Shown here one piece after another: positions 39,201-51,900 of a DNA stretch of 64,000 nucleotides. Source of the DNA: Bugula neritina (Eukaryota > Bryozoa > Gymnolaemata > Cheilostomatida > Bugulidae); NCBI GenBank assembly GCA_964035545.1, contig OZ037769.1, forward strand, positions 14,378,633 to 14,442,632. The letters run 5' to 3'. Position 1 is the stretch's first letter. The number at the start of each line of letters is the position of its first letter. The notes beneath the pieces were generated by a model that searched no databases, was not told the DNA's origin, and saw only the letters and a list, made by a program, of their open reading frames with translations. The position numbers were made by a program, and so were the translations under genes.

Positions 39201-41617
39201 ACATCACCATGTTCACAGTATGACATCACTATGTACGCAGTGTGACATCACTATGTTCACAGTATGACATCACTATATCCACAGTATGACATCACTATGT
39301 TTACAGTATGACATCACTATGTACAAAGTATGACATCACTATGTTCACAGTATGACATCAGAATACTGATAACAATACTAATAATATTTTCAGCTGTTGT
39401 GGAGCCCTGGCTAAGAGCCTATATTCAGAGGTTTAAATTTAAATCTATCAAAACTGATGAATGGAAGGAGTTCCTGTACTCCTACTTCAGCACCGAGGAA
39501 CAGGTTGGTGAATATTAGCTGTTAGCTGCCTGTGAAACACCTGCTTTTTCAGTATTTTTGTCCCAGATTAACATTTGCTTTTTATGTGGAACCTTTAAAC
39601 TATATGCCTTACATCAAACTTAGAAAATGTAGAAGGAAACACTTGAAAATAGCAGCTTCAAAGCTCTTTAGCATTTGGCTAAGCAAATTGATCAAGAGGA
39701 CCTGAGTATTTTATTTGTTAGAGAACAGCTTTTGGAGTCAGTTTTACCCCAACTCTACTTTCAATTAATCTGTTGAAAAGTGATTGAGAGGTGAGACTGT
39801 GAGGGTTGAGGAGTCTCCGAAACATATAGAACTCAAAATTTATAAGCTTTAACACTATTTGTAGCAAACGGCCCTGAATGGAATAGACTGGGAGGGGTGG
39901 CTCAATACACCAGGGATGCCGGCTAACAAACCAGAGTAAGTTATTAACTTGTCAGTTTATATCTACATAGCTTTTCGACACACTCTCACTATACTACTCG
40001 TCATCAGTTGCAATCTCTTCCTGTTCCATTTTATTCCTTATTTGCTGGTCAACGCACCTCAAATTTTGTAATATCTGCACTGTGGAATAAGTTGCCTAAA
40101 TTTTTAAAGATTATACAGCCACTTGGTAAATTTAAAGCGGAATTGAGGCATCACCTCCACTCTGTTGAGTGATCTGTGGTGCCTTGTATGGTAATGCCAA
40201 CATTGGGCCCGCGTACCACTAGCCATGCTATTTCGCACTGGGCCTCATCATCATTTTCGACAGCTTATTTTGATATACTGTTATTTGTTACTATGTTTCT
40301 TTTCTAATTGCTTGTTCTGCTCTTGTAAATTATCCTAGTTGTAAAAATGATGAAAATAAAACACACACACACACACATTATTCACAGAATATATAACTTA
40401 CATGATGTCGAATATTTTCCAATCAGAGTTTCCGTAATATTTAGTTACGTACTCTTTTGCTGACTTTACTTGATCGTTTTTTCTCAACTTTTACAGCTAT
40501 GACATGACTTTGTTTGAAGCTTGTGAGACACTGTGTAACAGATGGTGGGGTGGTACTGATATCCCCACCACCAGTGCTGAGTTTGACGCTTTCACAGTCA
40601 ATCAGAAGATCGCTTTTCTGGCTGAATTGCTGCTTAAGGTACGTGGGTTGTGATTGGCTGCTGAAGGTACGTGGGTTGTGACTGGCTGCTTTAATCACTA
40701 CTAATCCATTGTTGGAAGTGAAAGAGAAAAAAACATACACCAGGAAAAGAAATTTATTAATAAAAGGCTCTATGGAGCAATAAAACTGTAGCTAGTTGAT
40801 GCGCACAAACCATGAATGGTTGACAGTCGTAAAAAGTTTTACCAAATGTTTTTAACTCTAATAGTCAGAAGGAATATAGAGTTGTCTTTCTTCATAGGAT
40901 GCCATGCCGGTAGAGAGAATCTTACAGATGGGAGATCTGTATGAGTTACCAAAGAGTCACAATGCAGAGATTGTGAGCAGGTGAGTTAGTACACACACAC
41001 ACATTAGTTTCACATGACACATGTATGCTTTCACTAATATAATATATAGTGTTTATGTTATGTATATCTCTTCATACATTTCATCAGATGGTACCAGCTG
41101 TGTCTTAGAGGACGAACTCGCAACCAATTAGATCCCACGTTACTGTTTGTCACCGAAGTCGGTAGGATGAAGTTTGTACGGCCTTTGTACCAGTGAGTAT
41201 AGTAGACTTAGAACTAGATATCTTTTTGTACCGTCTGTCATATTATAGATATGACATTCTATCGCACTGTAGGGAATACTGTCTACACTTCTATAGCTAG
41301 TAGTATATGCAGTATATTCAAATGTTGACGTATTTATAAAGCAAACTTTAGAAGAAGTATGTACATATATAAAGCTGAGTACAGTTACATATACACCCAC
41401 ACACATGCTCGCACACATGTGTATGTCTGCTCTGCAAAGACACGTATATATAGAACACATAAAATAACGAACAAGTACAGTGTATGTCTCTCTTTACAGG
41501 GACATGTATGCATTTGAAGATGTGAGACAGATTGCTATTGATACCTTTGAGACTAATAGACCCAACATGCACCCTCAGACTGCTGCTATGGTAGCAAAAG
41601 ACCTTCACCTTGAATAA
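33235..41617 (+). CDS. LTA4H: Leukotriene A4 hydrolase / M1 zinc aminopeptidase, copy 1 (complete)
   Basis: Cytosolic bifunctional M1-family enzyme: aminopeptidase, and in vertebrates epoxide hydrolase converting LTA4 to LTB4. Exons: 33235-33405, 33813-33958, 35634-35814, 36132-36283, 37062-37134, 37216-37356, 37670-37876, then either 38362-38509 or 38716-38860, then 39394-39503, 39865-39935, 40497-40638, 40898-40980, 41088-41192, 41500-41617. Junctions are GT/AG and in phase, giving 615 or 614 residues (human 611). Catalytic features: PYGGMEN (272-277); HEIAH (300-304) with the third zinc ligand E323 eighteen residues on; the catalytic tyrosine of VPYEKG (Y389, human Y383); glutamines 141 and 143 (human Q134/Q136); RMK (568-570), the carboxylate-recognition Arg/Lys. 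The ATG in CACCATGTC follows an acceptor-like site (TTGCAG), so a 5' UTR intron is likely. Epoxide hydrolase activity is uncertain: human D375 is Glu and Y378 is Phe. Confidence 0.95.
34070..34458. mobile_element. MITE-like inverted-repeat element in LTA4H copy 1 intron 2
   Basis: The left end AGCCTGGCCATACACTGGTG and the right end (complement AAGGCCTGGCCACACACTCG) form imperfect terminal inverted repeats about 385 bp apart. No open frame of note lies inside. It is absent from the corresponding intron of LTA4H copy 2 (61929-62229). The target duplication could not be identified. Confidence 0.5.
36338..36455. repeat. About 29-bp tandem repeats in LTA4H copy 1 intron 4
   Basis: Three to four degenerate units containing ACTAATAACTGTTAGTG followed by GTACTCATAC. 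The core ACTAA...TTAGT is self-complementary. Intronic, no coding role seen. Confidence 0.7.
37954..38189 (+). mobile_element. tRNA-derived SINE, copy B, with target-site duplication (LTA4H intron 7)
   Basis: The element spans 37967-38176 and is flanked by a 13-bp direct repeat, GTTAATACTCCAG / GTTAATATTCCAG (37954-37966 and 38177-38189), the mark of LINE-mediated insertion. A box region: GTGGTCTAAGGGTTAAAC. B box: perfect GGTTCGAACCC (38027-38037). The body GGCCATTGGTGATGTTAGG then AAGAGCATCC and the tail CCCTTTCCACCAGGGGCTTC match the other two copies. This is the best-preserved copy in the window. Confidence 0.9.
38362..38860 (+). other. Tandemly duplicated, mutually exclusive exons 8a/8b of LTA4H copy 1
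   Basis: Exon 8a is 38362-38509 (148 nt) and exon 8b is 38716-38860 (145 nt). Each starts in phase 0 after a TAG acceptor and ends with one spare base before a GT donor. Both encode the same block: I(K/R)xFGxTNxLTKLV..., PEDSFS(T/K)VPYEKGSA(F/L)LYTIE, ALGGA. Neither length is a multiple of three, so a message containing both, or neither, would be out of frame downstream. Each alone is in frame with exon 9. Confidence 0.88.
39189..39361. repeat. 22-bp minisatellite before LTA4H copy 1 exon 9
   Basis: About eight units of CACAGTATGACATCACTATG plus two bases, ending about 30 bp before the acceptor of exon 9 (39394). Each unit carries TGACATCA. Confidence 0.9.
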
Positions 41618-42087
41618 ACATACTCCTTCCTGCAGACTGAAGTTCCATGCTATCACTTTACTACATCGCATTGTTTTTGCACTAGTTTAGTCTACGCTCT
41701 ACACCAGTATTCTATATCCTTATATGATATTAAACTTAATTTTTTGTGTAAGACATTTTTTTCAGTAATTGATTTTTTTTCCATTCTGTTGGTTTGGATT
41801 CTTTTACATGGCTAATGTATGCATGTTTATATTTTACAATATTGTGTATAATATTATATTTTCCCTTCCAGAATTGAAAGCATTTCAAACTACACGATTT
41901 AGAATAAATTTTATCATATATCTACAGCAAATAAAATACATAAATAAATTAACATTTATTGTCAATGTCATGCATAATATAGTGTTTCAAATGTTAAAAA
42001 GTGCAGAGAATGAAAACCGAGATATAATGAAACTTTTAACATCACCCATTATAGCCGACATTATGTAATATTTCTATATATATATAT

Positions 42088-42503
42088 TGTAGTGAATTTC
42101 CCAATTCACTATATTATGTGGGTCTACTTATTCAAAGCTACTTCACCAGGTTGCTCACGTTAGATAGAATTTATTATTTACAAAAGATACAATAAATGAA
42201 ACTACCAAACTAATTACACGATTACATAATACAGAGCAATCTATACACAACTACTCTATGCCAAGTCCCAAGCTGCTCTGCCCGGCTAGCTGCCTAGCAT
42301 GCTTCCACTACGCGCAGCTAGCTCCACCTGATACTAATTAGCAGTCATTCCTGATTGGCTAGCATTAGTGGTGCCACTGTCAACTATCAGATGCTGTCGG
42401 CTGGGTAAGATGCTGTCGGCCTCCACAATAACAGGACATAGAGTCGACCCTTTCGATATATCCCTAAGTTAACTAAGTACTTACGGTACTAAAATCCACT
42501 ACA
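42088..42503. mobile_element. Putative solo LTR
   Basis: A 416-bp segment that begins TGTAGTG and ends CACTACA (7-bp terminal inverted repeat with TG...CA ends). Its layout resembles the Gypsy LTR further right (TTATTTACAAAAGATACAATAAATG tract shortened here to AT-rich promoter-like DNA, then a GC-richer part with an ATTGGCTA word). No matching target duplication: the left flank is ATAT, the right is TTAA. It lies between the 3' ends of LTA4H copy 1 and the TRIM-like gene. Confidence 0.4.
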
Positions 42504-42980
42504 TTAAGAAGGCTGCATAGGAAACATTATACTATATTACATCAAGAGAAGAAGCCTTATATCATGGACTAGTTATAGTAACTTATCCTTAGTGAAGATA
42601 CTGCTCAGATTAATGAATTTTTCACATTTAAAATTACACAGGCTAGAAAAGAAACAATAACAAAGCAGAAATCTAGCATAGTATTTGGGAAGGAGGAAAA
42701 GTTACATAGATCACATTCAGTAAATGACTTTATGATATTAGCAAACATTCAGATCACGTAAGTTATGTAGAACGGATTGTAAACTCTAATTGGTAGAACA
42801 GCAATTATCAAAATATAAAATAATTTTGGAATAAAAAGGGAGATATAGAGTAAATAAAGTAAATTACTTTAGGATAACAATATAAGTTTATATGATGTGA
42901 ATTCAACTGCAGAATCAGTTAATTTTCAAGATTCCAATTCCCTGTCTATCGACAGACAAGTAGAAAGTAGAACAGATTGT

Positions 42981-45900
42981 TCAGTTTATTTGGTAGAACA
43001 GTACTTTACTTTCATTGAATCTCGGGACTATCAGAGTATTTCCTGTCACGTGCAGATCAAATACATGAGAGTTAGTTCTTATAGCAGCATCTGAGATCTC
43101 TGTCAGCAGTTTACCTGAATATATGAATATATAATATAGATTAGTAAGTATATAATGTAGATTATTAAGTATATAATATAGATGAGTAAGTATATAATAT
43201 AGATGAGTAAGTATATAGTGTAGATTAGTAAGTATATATTCTAACCTGTATTCACATCCAGTATCCAGACTCTGGTGGTTTTACTGTGATTAGTAACAAA
43301 CACTCTCCCTCCGTGGTATGCTACACCTTCGGAGTCGGGTACATCTTGTGATGTCCATTCAACTTTTCCATTTGGAATATTCACTTTAAACACTTTAGAA
43401 GTTTGATAATCAGACACAACAACAGAGAGATTGTCTACGGCACACATTGATACCCAGTTAGGACTGAGTAGAGGACAGTGAATGTGTTTAATTACCTTCC
43501 CTGTAAGAGAGTAAACTGTTAGTCTCTTGTTCTGTCTGTCTGGTATAACAACCTGCTCACTAACAACTGCTAGTTTACTAAAATACCGACTCTTGTAATC
43601 AGTATGAGTCCACCTGGTGATGAGATTCCTTGTCAGATCATGTACTGTGACTGTGTAAGGGATACCATATTCTAAAGTATACAGTCTGTCCTTGTATACA
43701 GCTACACTGAGTACATAGTTACCTACTCCTACAAACTCCCTACTGAGTTGGTTATTATCATCTATTATATCTACTCTACGGCTCTCTATCCCAACATAAG
43801 TGTTTCCCTCATAACTACAGACTGAAGTACAGTAGCTAGACACAGGAACTGTATGCAGGAGAGACAACTGCGTAGGTAGAGTATCAGGAGTTGTCAGTCC
43901 ATATTCCAAGTCTATTGACACATTTTTTGAGGTGACAACTTCTACTTCAACTTCCCTATTCTCATCTACAATGAAGAAACTCATATGAGATTATTAAGAG
44001 ATAAAAATTGCAACTTGACATAAAGAAATGTGTGAATTTTATGACAGAAAAGTACTGAAATGTGAATGTTCTGCAATAGTTTTGTAAACAAATGTGTTTG
44101 ACAGTACATACTTTTATATTTAAGTCGCCCACATTTCTTAGCCAATTCAAGTAATAAGCCTTTAGCCTTACTACTTACTATACTGCTTACTAAAAAAGAA
44201 GCATCTAAGCTGAAAAAGTTTTAAAAAATCAACATTTATTAATATTCGAGTCTAACCTTTGACCTCTAGAGTAGCCATATTTAATAGTTTCAGAGTTGGA
44301 AAGTTCCCTGATAACAACTTCTTAATCTGGTTGATTGTCTCTCCATGTTTGTTTATAATGTCCACCTAAAGATATTGTTATAATTTTCAGATTTAGGGTT
44401 GATGTGCTATCCAGAGAGTCTATTTATCTAGTATAGAACTGCACCAGGCTAAGTCGATAGAACGAGTATATTTTATACACAACTATATATTATAAAAACA
44501 CGATACATTATTTCTAACAAGTTACACATCTAATCTATTTCACACTCTAGCTTCGACTGAGCTAGCAGCGGGAAACTACAATTGCTGCTAACTATCAACT
44601 ACGCTAATTGGCTATCCATTGTTCCGGGTCAATTACGCGACCCTACCTGTTGTGCTGCTGGTAGTTCCACGAACCACCACACCGCCCCCACCAGCAGAAA
44701 GCCATATTTCTGATATATATAAAAAAAAACATTCAATAGTAATTGCATACATCAGTGGACAAAAATAATACATAATATACAGGAAGAGACATAATAATAG
44801 ACAGAGTCATCATAACGATCCGTTGCATACAATTGGCCAGCTGTAGATAGACGAGGAATACTAGCTAGCTGTGGTATTAGACAAGGAATAACCTGTCTAG
44901 CAGTTAAGCATTTGCACGATTTTGGTTCCTCACCAATGTGGAGTTGTGGAGTATTCTGGGTAGCATACTAGAGTCCTTGTTGGGCACGCCGGTGCTTGGC
45001 TTGGCATGTACGCAGTTTCCGTTTCATACGGCATACGGATCCCTTCAGCTGGAAGAGTCCTGTGGTAGTGTTAAGTAGATCTGGCGCCAGCTGGGTGAAC
45101 TCTTCTTGTAATCGTAGGAGGCGTTCTTCTACTGTAGCTAGTCGTACTGGGTCTGGGGACGGTGTCCGTCTGCGGCGTAAGGGTGGACTGGGGGACCTGG
45201 TCCGTCTCTTCGCCGGGGTAGGGGAGATCTCTCCTTCTTCTGGATATGTAGTTTCCTCGGGGGTGTATGTAATTGGAGGGCGGTCAGACACCAGCGGGGA
45301 TTGTTGGCGGGCGTTGTCTAACACACGTTGGAACCCCGAGGATAGAACGGCTAATAGCATGGCCTTCTTTACCAGAGGTCGTATATATGTGAGGAACTCC
45401 GGGTACAGCTTAGCGTCGACCACATAGTTTTCTCCAGGGGAACAGCCCGCCGCTCTGTGTCTGGTGACGGGGTAGGGATACACATCATTGTACCCGCAGG
45501 GGCAGAAGGTCAGTAGGAGATGGGCATTGACGTGTAGTTTAAGGGAGCGGTGAGAGGCGCAATCTTCACCACAGATCTGGCATCTCGTCCGTCCTCTGGA
45601 CCCCCAGGCTGTTTCTATTTCTTCTTCGGTTTGTGGAGACACCCACCGCCAACGGCGGCGTAGTGGCTCAGGCCGGTCACCGCTAGCATAGTCCTCCGGA
45701 TACGGAGCGGGAAGTGTTCTATCCCGTACCCTGGTTGTAGCGGGTCGAGTGTAATCTGAAAAAGTTTCAACAGTGTTAGTACAGTACACTGCTGTGTTGT
45801 CAGCTTGAACAGCTTGGCAACTCCTAATTCAGTTACCTCGTAGAGATTAATGATAGTGAATAGTCAGATAGAACCGTATTGCAATGAGATTATAAAAATC

Positions 45901-48900
45901 TCTAAGTCAAACTGAGTTCTTACTACGGTATTTCACTAACCTATCTCCAGCTCGATTGACTCAGTGAGTCAGAGCTGAGCGATGCAATCTAGTTTCGTAT
46001 TAAGATATAGTTAACTCACCCCACGATCTGTTGTCGTAAGACATACTGAATATGTGAAATGGTTTGAACTACTGCTTAGAAACACGTCTACTCTTGACTG
46101 CATCAGCGTATGAAAAGATCGAGCAACGTGGTTGGGGTGCGTGATTAAGACTTTGTGCACCCGGCGGATGAATTTTGTTTCTATTTCCGCCGATACAAAA
46201 GTTGATATTTCCGTGGTGTTGACAACTCCCACATTTGCTCGATTCTTTTCTCGTACGGTTTTCCCCTAGACTTTCATGTGTGCCGCTTTTAACGCAGTCA
46301 CATACGAAGTCTTTCAAGTATGCGGGGGGTTGCCTCGTACGCTGTCCCCTTTCTAGGGGGGGTGACACGCTTGCCGGTTCGTTAGTAGGGGCCTCTAATG
46401 GCGTCTCTACTTCACCGTCAGCAGTCACCTCTTCTTGTTCTCCGGATGGAGCCCCTCCCTCCGTGGGGGTTTGCACTTCCGGAACCGGCTCGGTTTCTGG
46501 AAGTGATGGAATCAGACTTGGCGGTGGCGGACACGCTTCTGTTAGTAGAAGCTGCCGCTCCTCTCTCACCAAGTTTTCCTCCCGCGGTATGACCACTTCG
46601 TATTCAGGTCCATGCCGCCGTCGCCCGCGCGTTGTTGTCTGCCTTCTGGGCTCTAACAACGGGGGGGCTTCTCCCACTTCGCCGGGGCTAGCCCAATACG
46701 GTTTCAAGCGAGACTCATTCTGGATAGATACCTGTCCTGAGCGCTCGATCTTGTACGTATGATTGGGCATAGCCTCGACGACCACGTAGGGGCCTACGAA
46801 CTTAGGCTTCAGCTTATCAGCCTGTCCGCGGCGCCTACGGTAATTGACCATCCACACCTTATCTCCTCTTTGATAGAGGGGTGGTTCATCGGAATCTTCG
46901 TGCCGCACCTTCCACTGCTGTTGACGCAGGATCTCGTGTGCGGCCTTCATCCGTTCCACTAGTTCACTGGCATACTCGTGGACTGAGTTATCCTGCTCTG
47001 GAACGTGATAGGTGAGATGGTCAGGGACACGAGTCTCTCTCCCGAGCATCAAGAGGTTTGGGGTCTCACCAGTACTGGTGTGTGGGGTGCTACGGTATGC
47101 ACGCATGACTTGCGGCAACACCGTATCCCATTCCTCTTGACCTCGTCCAAGGAGGAGACTCCGGAGCGCATCACCTAGCATCCGGTTGTTGCGCTCCACC
47201 ACCCCGTTACCTTGAGGGTGGTAGGGGGTGGTCCTGCTCTGATTTACTCCCCAGAGGTGGCAAAGGTCGCTCATCAGTTGAGACTGAAATTGAGCGCCTT
47301 GATCAGAGTGTATCTGTTCGGGAAGCCCAAAATAACAGAATACATGTTGGTCTAGTGCCCTGGCCACTGTTGGGGCTGATGCATCTGGGATAGCCAGAGC
47401 ATCCGCCCACCTAGTAAAGTGGTCGGTTAGTACTAGGATCCAATTATTGCCTCTGGGGGTCAGGGGCATGGGTCCGACCAGGTCTACAGCGACTACTTGC
47501 CAGGGCCTGCCAGCATATAGCCTCCGCCGTCCTGCTTCACCAGGGGGGCGGCTATGCTTACTGGCCTGGCAGATCTCACACTGTTTGACTCTGAGCCGGA
47601 CGTCACGCTCCATCTGCGGCCAATACCACCGGAGCCGTAATTTGGACATCACTCGCTTGACCCCTGCGTGGGCCTGCTTGTGAGTATCCCAAATCAACTC
47701 ACGGCGGATGGCTGTGGGGCAGACTACCCTCTTCCTTTCCGGGTGTCTGCCGCTGGCAGCTAGAGAGATGGTTAGCAACCCATCCTGCCCGATCCGCAGC
47801 GAGTCCCAACGCTGACAGTATAGCCGGAACTCGGCGCATCCCTGTCGTAGGCGTTCCTCGCTGGGTCGTCGCCCTTCCCGTTTGGCCCGGTATATGTCTG
47901 CCACGACTCCAGGCAGCTCTTCTTGGAGCTTCTTCAGCTCTCGAACATTACCGGCCAGTACAGGGTTGGCGCGGAGGTTTTGTACATCCTCCGGGGACTC
48001 ATCAACTCTTTGCCTGAGTTGACCTTGATCCCAGTCAAACGGTGCTCCGTGATGAGCCAGCGTCTCCAACTCGCATCGCGGGAGACCTCCATCCCTCCTC
48101 TCGATGTTGAGACACTGTTTGCAACCTCCGTCAGGTCGGCGACTCAACCCATCTGCATTGCTGTGTCTCTTGCCCGGTCGATGTTCGATCCGGTATGAGA
48201 ATTCAGCTAGGATTTCGAGCCACCGGGCGACCTGACTAGAGGGCTCTGCTCTCCTGCACAACCAGATCAGCGAGGCATGATCCGTACGTAGCCGGAACTT
48301 CCTGCCATATAGGTATGGTCTGAAGTGCTTCACTGACTTGATTACTGCCAGCAGCTCCTTGCGGGTAGTGCAGTAATTTCGTTCAGCGGGAGGGAGAGAC
48401 TTGCTGTAGTAGGCTACTACTACTTCTCGGCCTTCCTGCACTTGTGACAGCACAGCGCCAACATTCTGGTCACTGGCGTCCGTGTCTAGGATGTACTCCA
48501 GAGTGGGGTCTGGGTAGGCCAAGATGGGCGCCGTTAGGAGGCAGCCCTTGAGGCGGTCGAACGCTTCTTGTTCGACTGGAGTCCAATGCCACGTCACTCC
48601 CTTTGCGGTAAGCCGGTTTAACGGCTGGGCTATGCCCGCAAAGTCTGGTATGTATTGCCTGTAATACCCTACCAGCCCCAAGAAAGCCCGGAGTCCGGTC
48701 AAGTCTTGAGGGGTGACCCAGTCTTCTACTGCCCGTACCTTTTCGGGATCCGTTGCCACGCCGTTTCGACCGACAACGTGCCCCAGGTACTTGACCTCCG
48801 GCTGCAACAGAGCGCACTTGGAAGGTTTGAGCTTAAGACCGGCACCTCGGAGTCTCTCGAAAACCTCCTGCAGACGACTGACATGTGTCTCGAAGTCTGG

Positions 48901-51900
48901 AGAGATTATGATGACATCATCGAGGTAGACCAGCAGTGTCTTCCAATGGAGTCCGCTAAGGACTTGTTCCATCAGCCTCTGGAAGGTGGCTGGGGCGGAG
49001 GTTAACCCGAAGGGCAGCACCTTCCACTTCCACAAACCGTCCCGTGTGATAAACGCCGCTTTCTCTTGGGCGTCGGGACTCAGAGGAACCTGCCAATAGC
49101 CGCTTAGCAAGTCTAACGTACTGAAGTACTTGCTGCCGGCTAGGGCGTCCAATGACTCGTCAATACGAGGTAGAGGGTAGGCGTCCTGTATGGTTACGCT
49201 ATTGAGTTTGCGGTAGTCCACACAGAACCGCCAACTGCCGTCTTTCTTCCGGACCAGTACGACTGGCGAGCTCCACGCACTATGGGCGGGCTCTATCAGT
49301 CCCCGGTCCAGAAGATCCCGTACTTGTCGGCTAACCTCCTTCTCTTTCTCCGGCCCCAGCCTGCGTGTGGGCTGCCGGACAGGGACTGTCCCTGCAGTCA
49401 GCGGTATTTCGTGTCTGACAATTCCAGTCAGTCCCACGTCATGCTCTCCGCTGCTGAACACATCACCGTAGTCGCGTAGTAACTTGGCCATAGCTTGGCG
49501 CTCTCTGTTACTCGCGCAGCCGCCACTGGCTGTTTCGTATAACTCCCGGAGATGTGTTGGGACTGCCCCTCGTCCCTGAATAGGGTGTCGAGGGAGTGCC
49601 TCTGTCGCATCACCCAGCGACGGGCCTACGTCTCCCTCCTGAACGGAGTGAAAACGGCCCAGCATCGACCCAGCCGGGAGCTTGATAGGCTCGGTGAAGG
49701 GGTTGACGCACTGCACTAAGATCTCCCCTTGCTCAGTCAGCTGATTCAGACTGCTGGCAAGTTGGATCTTTTCGTGCGCGCCTTCAACCACCCCGAGTCC
49801 AGAGATCCGGCTACTATTCACCCTGCAGTGAATGGTAGCCCGGGAGCGGCCTGGTATGGTACGGTTGCGTACCACTTGCACACCTCCCACTAACGGGCAG
49901 CCGAACTTGTCGACGCAGGCGAGTTCCCGCCCGGACATCATCATTGCAGATCTGCTAAAATCTATGTGACATCCGTGCCGTTTAAGGAACGGCATCCCGA
50001 GGATAGCATCCTCCTTGAGCTGACTGACGATGAACGTCTCTTGGATCGTTTGATCGCGGACTCGTCCCGTCAGCTCAATTATACCATAGAAGGGAAGGCA
50101 CGACCCGTCAGCTAGGGTGCCGTATTCCCCTTCGTATGCTTCCATCTCGCCCCTGACCCTAGCACTGAGGGTGTCGAAGAGTTGGCGGCTTAAGAGGTTT
50201 GTGGTACAGCCCGAATCAATGAGAAAAGTAACAGCTTTGCCTTCCAGTTTACCGGGCAAGAAATAGCTGTTCCCATGGGGCTGCACCTGAACTCTCCCTT
50301 CAGGCCTTACTCTCGCAGGGAGTACCTCCCTCGCTTTGGGTCGCGAAGGAGGTCTCTTGGGGCGGTGATAGGTAGGCCTCGGGGGTGCCGAGGCTAGATT
50401 CTCAGCTACCTTTGTGTGCTCCCATCCAGATTCTTGGACTTGTAGCCCTGTGAATCTGTTGTGAAGGGGCATAGAAAAGGCAGCCGCGGGGCGAAGCCCC
50501 TTGCTGGTCCGTCGTGGCTGTTGCCACTGTTGGTTGCCAGTACGCGGTACCCGTCTGGGTGACCTGCGTTTCTTCTTCCCTAGAGATTTCGTCGGCCCGC
50601 GGAAGGTGGGAACATCTGCGGGCCGCGGTAGTTTAACCCCTGATTTAGGAAGGGACAATATCGGCGGAAATGTCCTTGATTTCCGCACTCCCAGCAAAAA
50701 CTGACTGTTTCTCCCTGTGGCGGCGCCGATGGCCGCATGGGCTCAGGGGCGGTACTCACTGGGTTTTGTGGTGTCAGTGTTGCTATCAGCTTGGCTAGCA
50801 TGTTCGTCAGTTGAGTGACTTTTGATGCCGTCGCCAACTGGGACACGGCAGCCGCGGCGGGGGTTTCCTCCCCTTGTCCCGCGGCCGTGTCTGCGCGGTC
50901 TATCTCCACTTGGCGGGAGCTTCCGCGACTTTTATGCATTTGGTTAGCTAGGAGGTAAGCTTCCCCCTCAGTCAGAGCATCTTCAACGGTGGTGACTCCC
51001 CTAGCTAGAAACTGGTGGTGGAGACCCAGATCGTCGACAGATGCTATGAAAGCGTCGAGGGTGTACCTCTCGCGGTTGACTGGGGGCAAGTCGCTGTACG
51101 CGATCTGTGCCAGCTTCATGACCGCGGCGGCATGCTCCCGCAGCGGGGTGCGGGGATCACGCCGCAACCTCTGCAATCGGGCCCTGGCATCTGTAGCAGA
51201 GAGGCCAAAGCGGGCCCGCAGAGAAGCAAAGATATTATCAATGTCTACGCCCAGCCCATAGGGCTTGGCTTTGTCCATCAATGCCATTCTAAGCTTCAAC
51301 AGGGCCACCCTAGGGGGCCACTGAGCGACGTCCATTACGTCGCTAAACTCTTGGATAAATTGTTCCACCTCCTCTTCACCCGTGAAGGTGGGCGCCTTTA
51401 ACCTGTAGCGGTCTTCAGCTAGTTCTCGCGGAACCCTTCGCTCTTCTACTACATGGTTAACAGGCATTGTCTCTACAGCATTGTCTCTACGCTCACCTTC
51501 GATTGCCGGTGGTTGAGTTCCAGCATTTTCAGTCTCCATCTTGGATGCACAATCCCACCGCTGCCACCACTGTTATAATTTTCAGATTTAGGGTTGATGT
51601 GCTATCCAGAGAGTCTATTTATCTAGTATAGAACTGCACCAGGCTAAGTCGATAGAACGAGTATATTTTATACACAACTATACATTATAAAAACACGATA
51701 CATTATTTCTAACAAGTTACACATCTAATCTATTTCACACTCTAGCTTCGACTGAGCTAGCAGCGGGAAACTACAATTGCTGCTAACTATCAACTACGCT
51801 AATTGGCTATCCATTGTTCCGGGTCAATTACGCGACCCTACCTGTTGTGCTGCTGGTAGTTCCACGAACCACCACAATATACACTTTCTTGAAATTAAAC

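Larger units (their letters stand above)
44372..51880 (-). mobile_element. Ty3/Gypsy LTR retrotransposon, apparently intact, in an intron of the TRIM-like gene
   Basis: Full element 44376-51876 (7.5 kb). The two 306-bp LTRs differ at only one visible position (T at about 44488 versus C at about 51683), so the insertion is young. It is flanked by a 4-bp ATAT duplication (44372-44375, 51877-51880). On the minus strand the order is LTR, primer-binding site, gag, pol (protease, RT, RNase H, integrase), ORF3, polypurine tract, LTR. Protease-RT-RNaseH-IN order defines Ty3/Gypsy. No chromodomain and no env-like transmembrane protein was seen. All three frames are open, so it may be active or recently active. 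Confidence 0.95.

Noticed and set aside
46235-46762. Long plus-strand open frames inside the Gypsy element (also 44996-45427, 48655-49005, 51015-51401)
   Set aside because: They are antisense to gag, pol and ORF3, which have clear domains; GC-rich coding DNA often leaves the opposite strand open.
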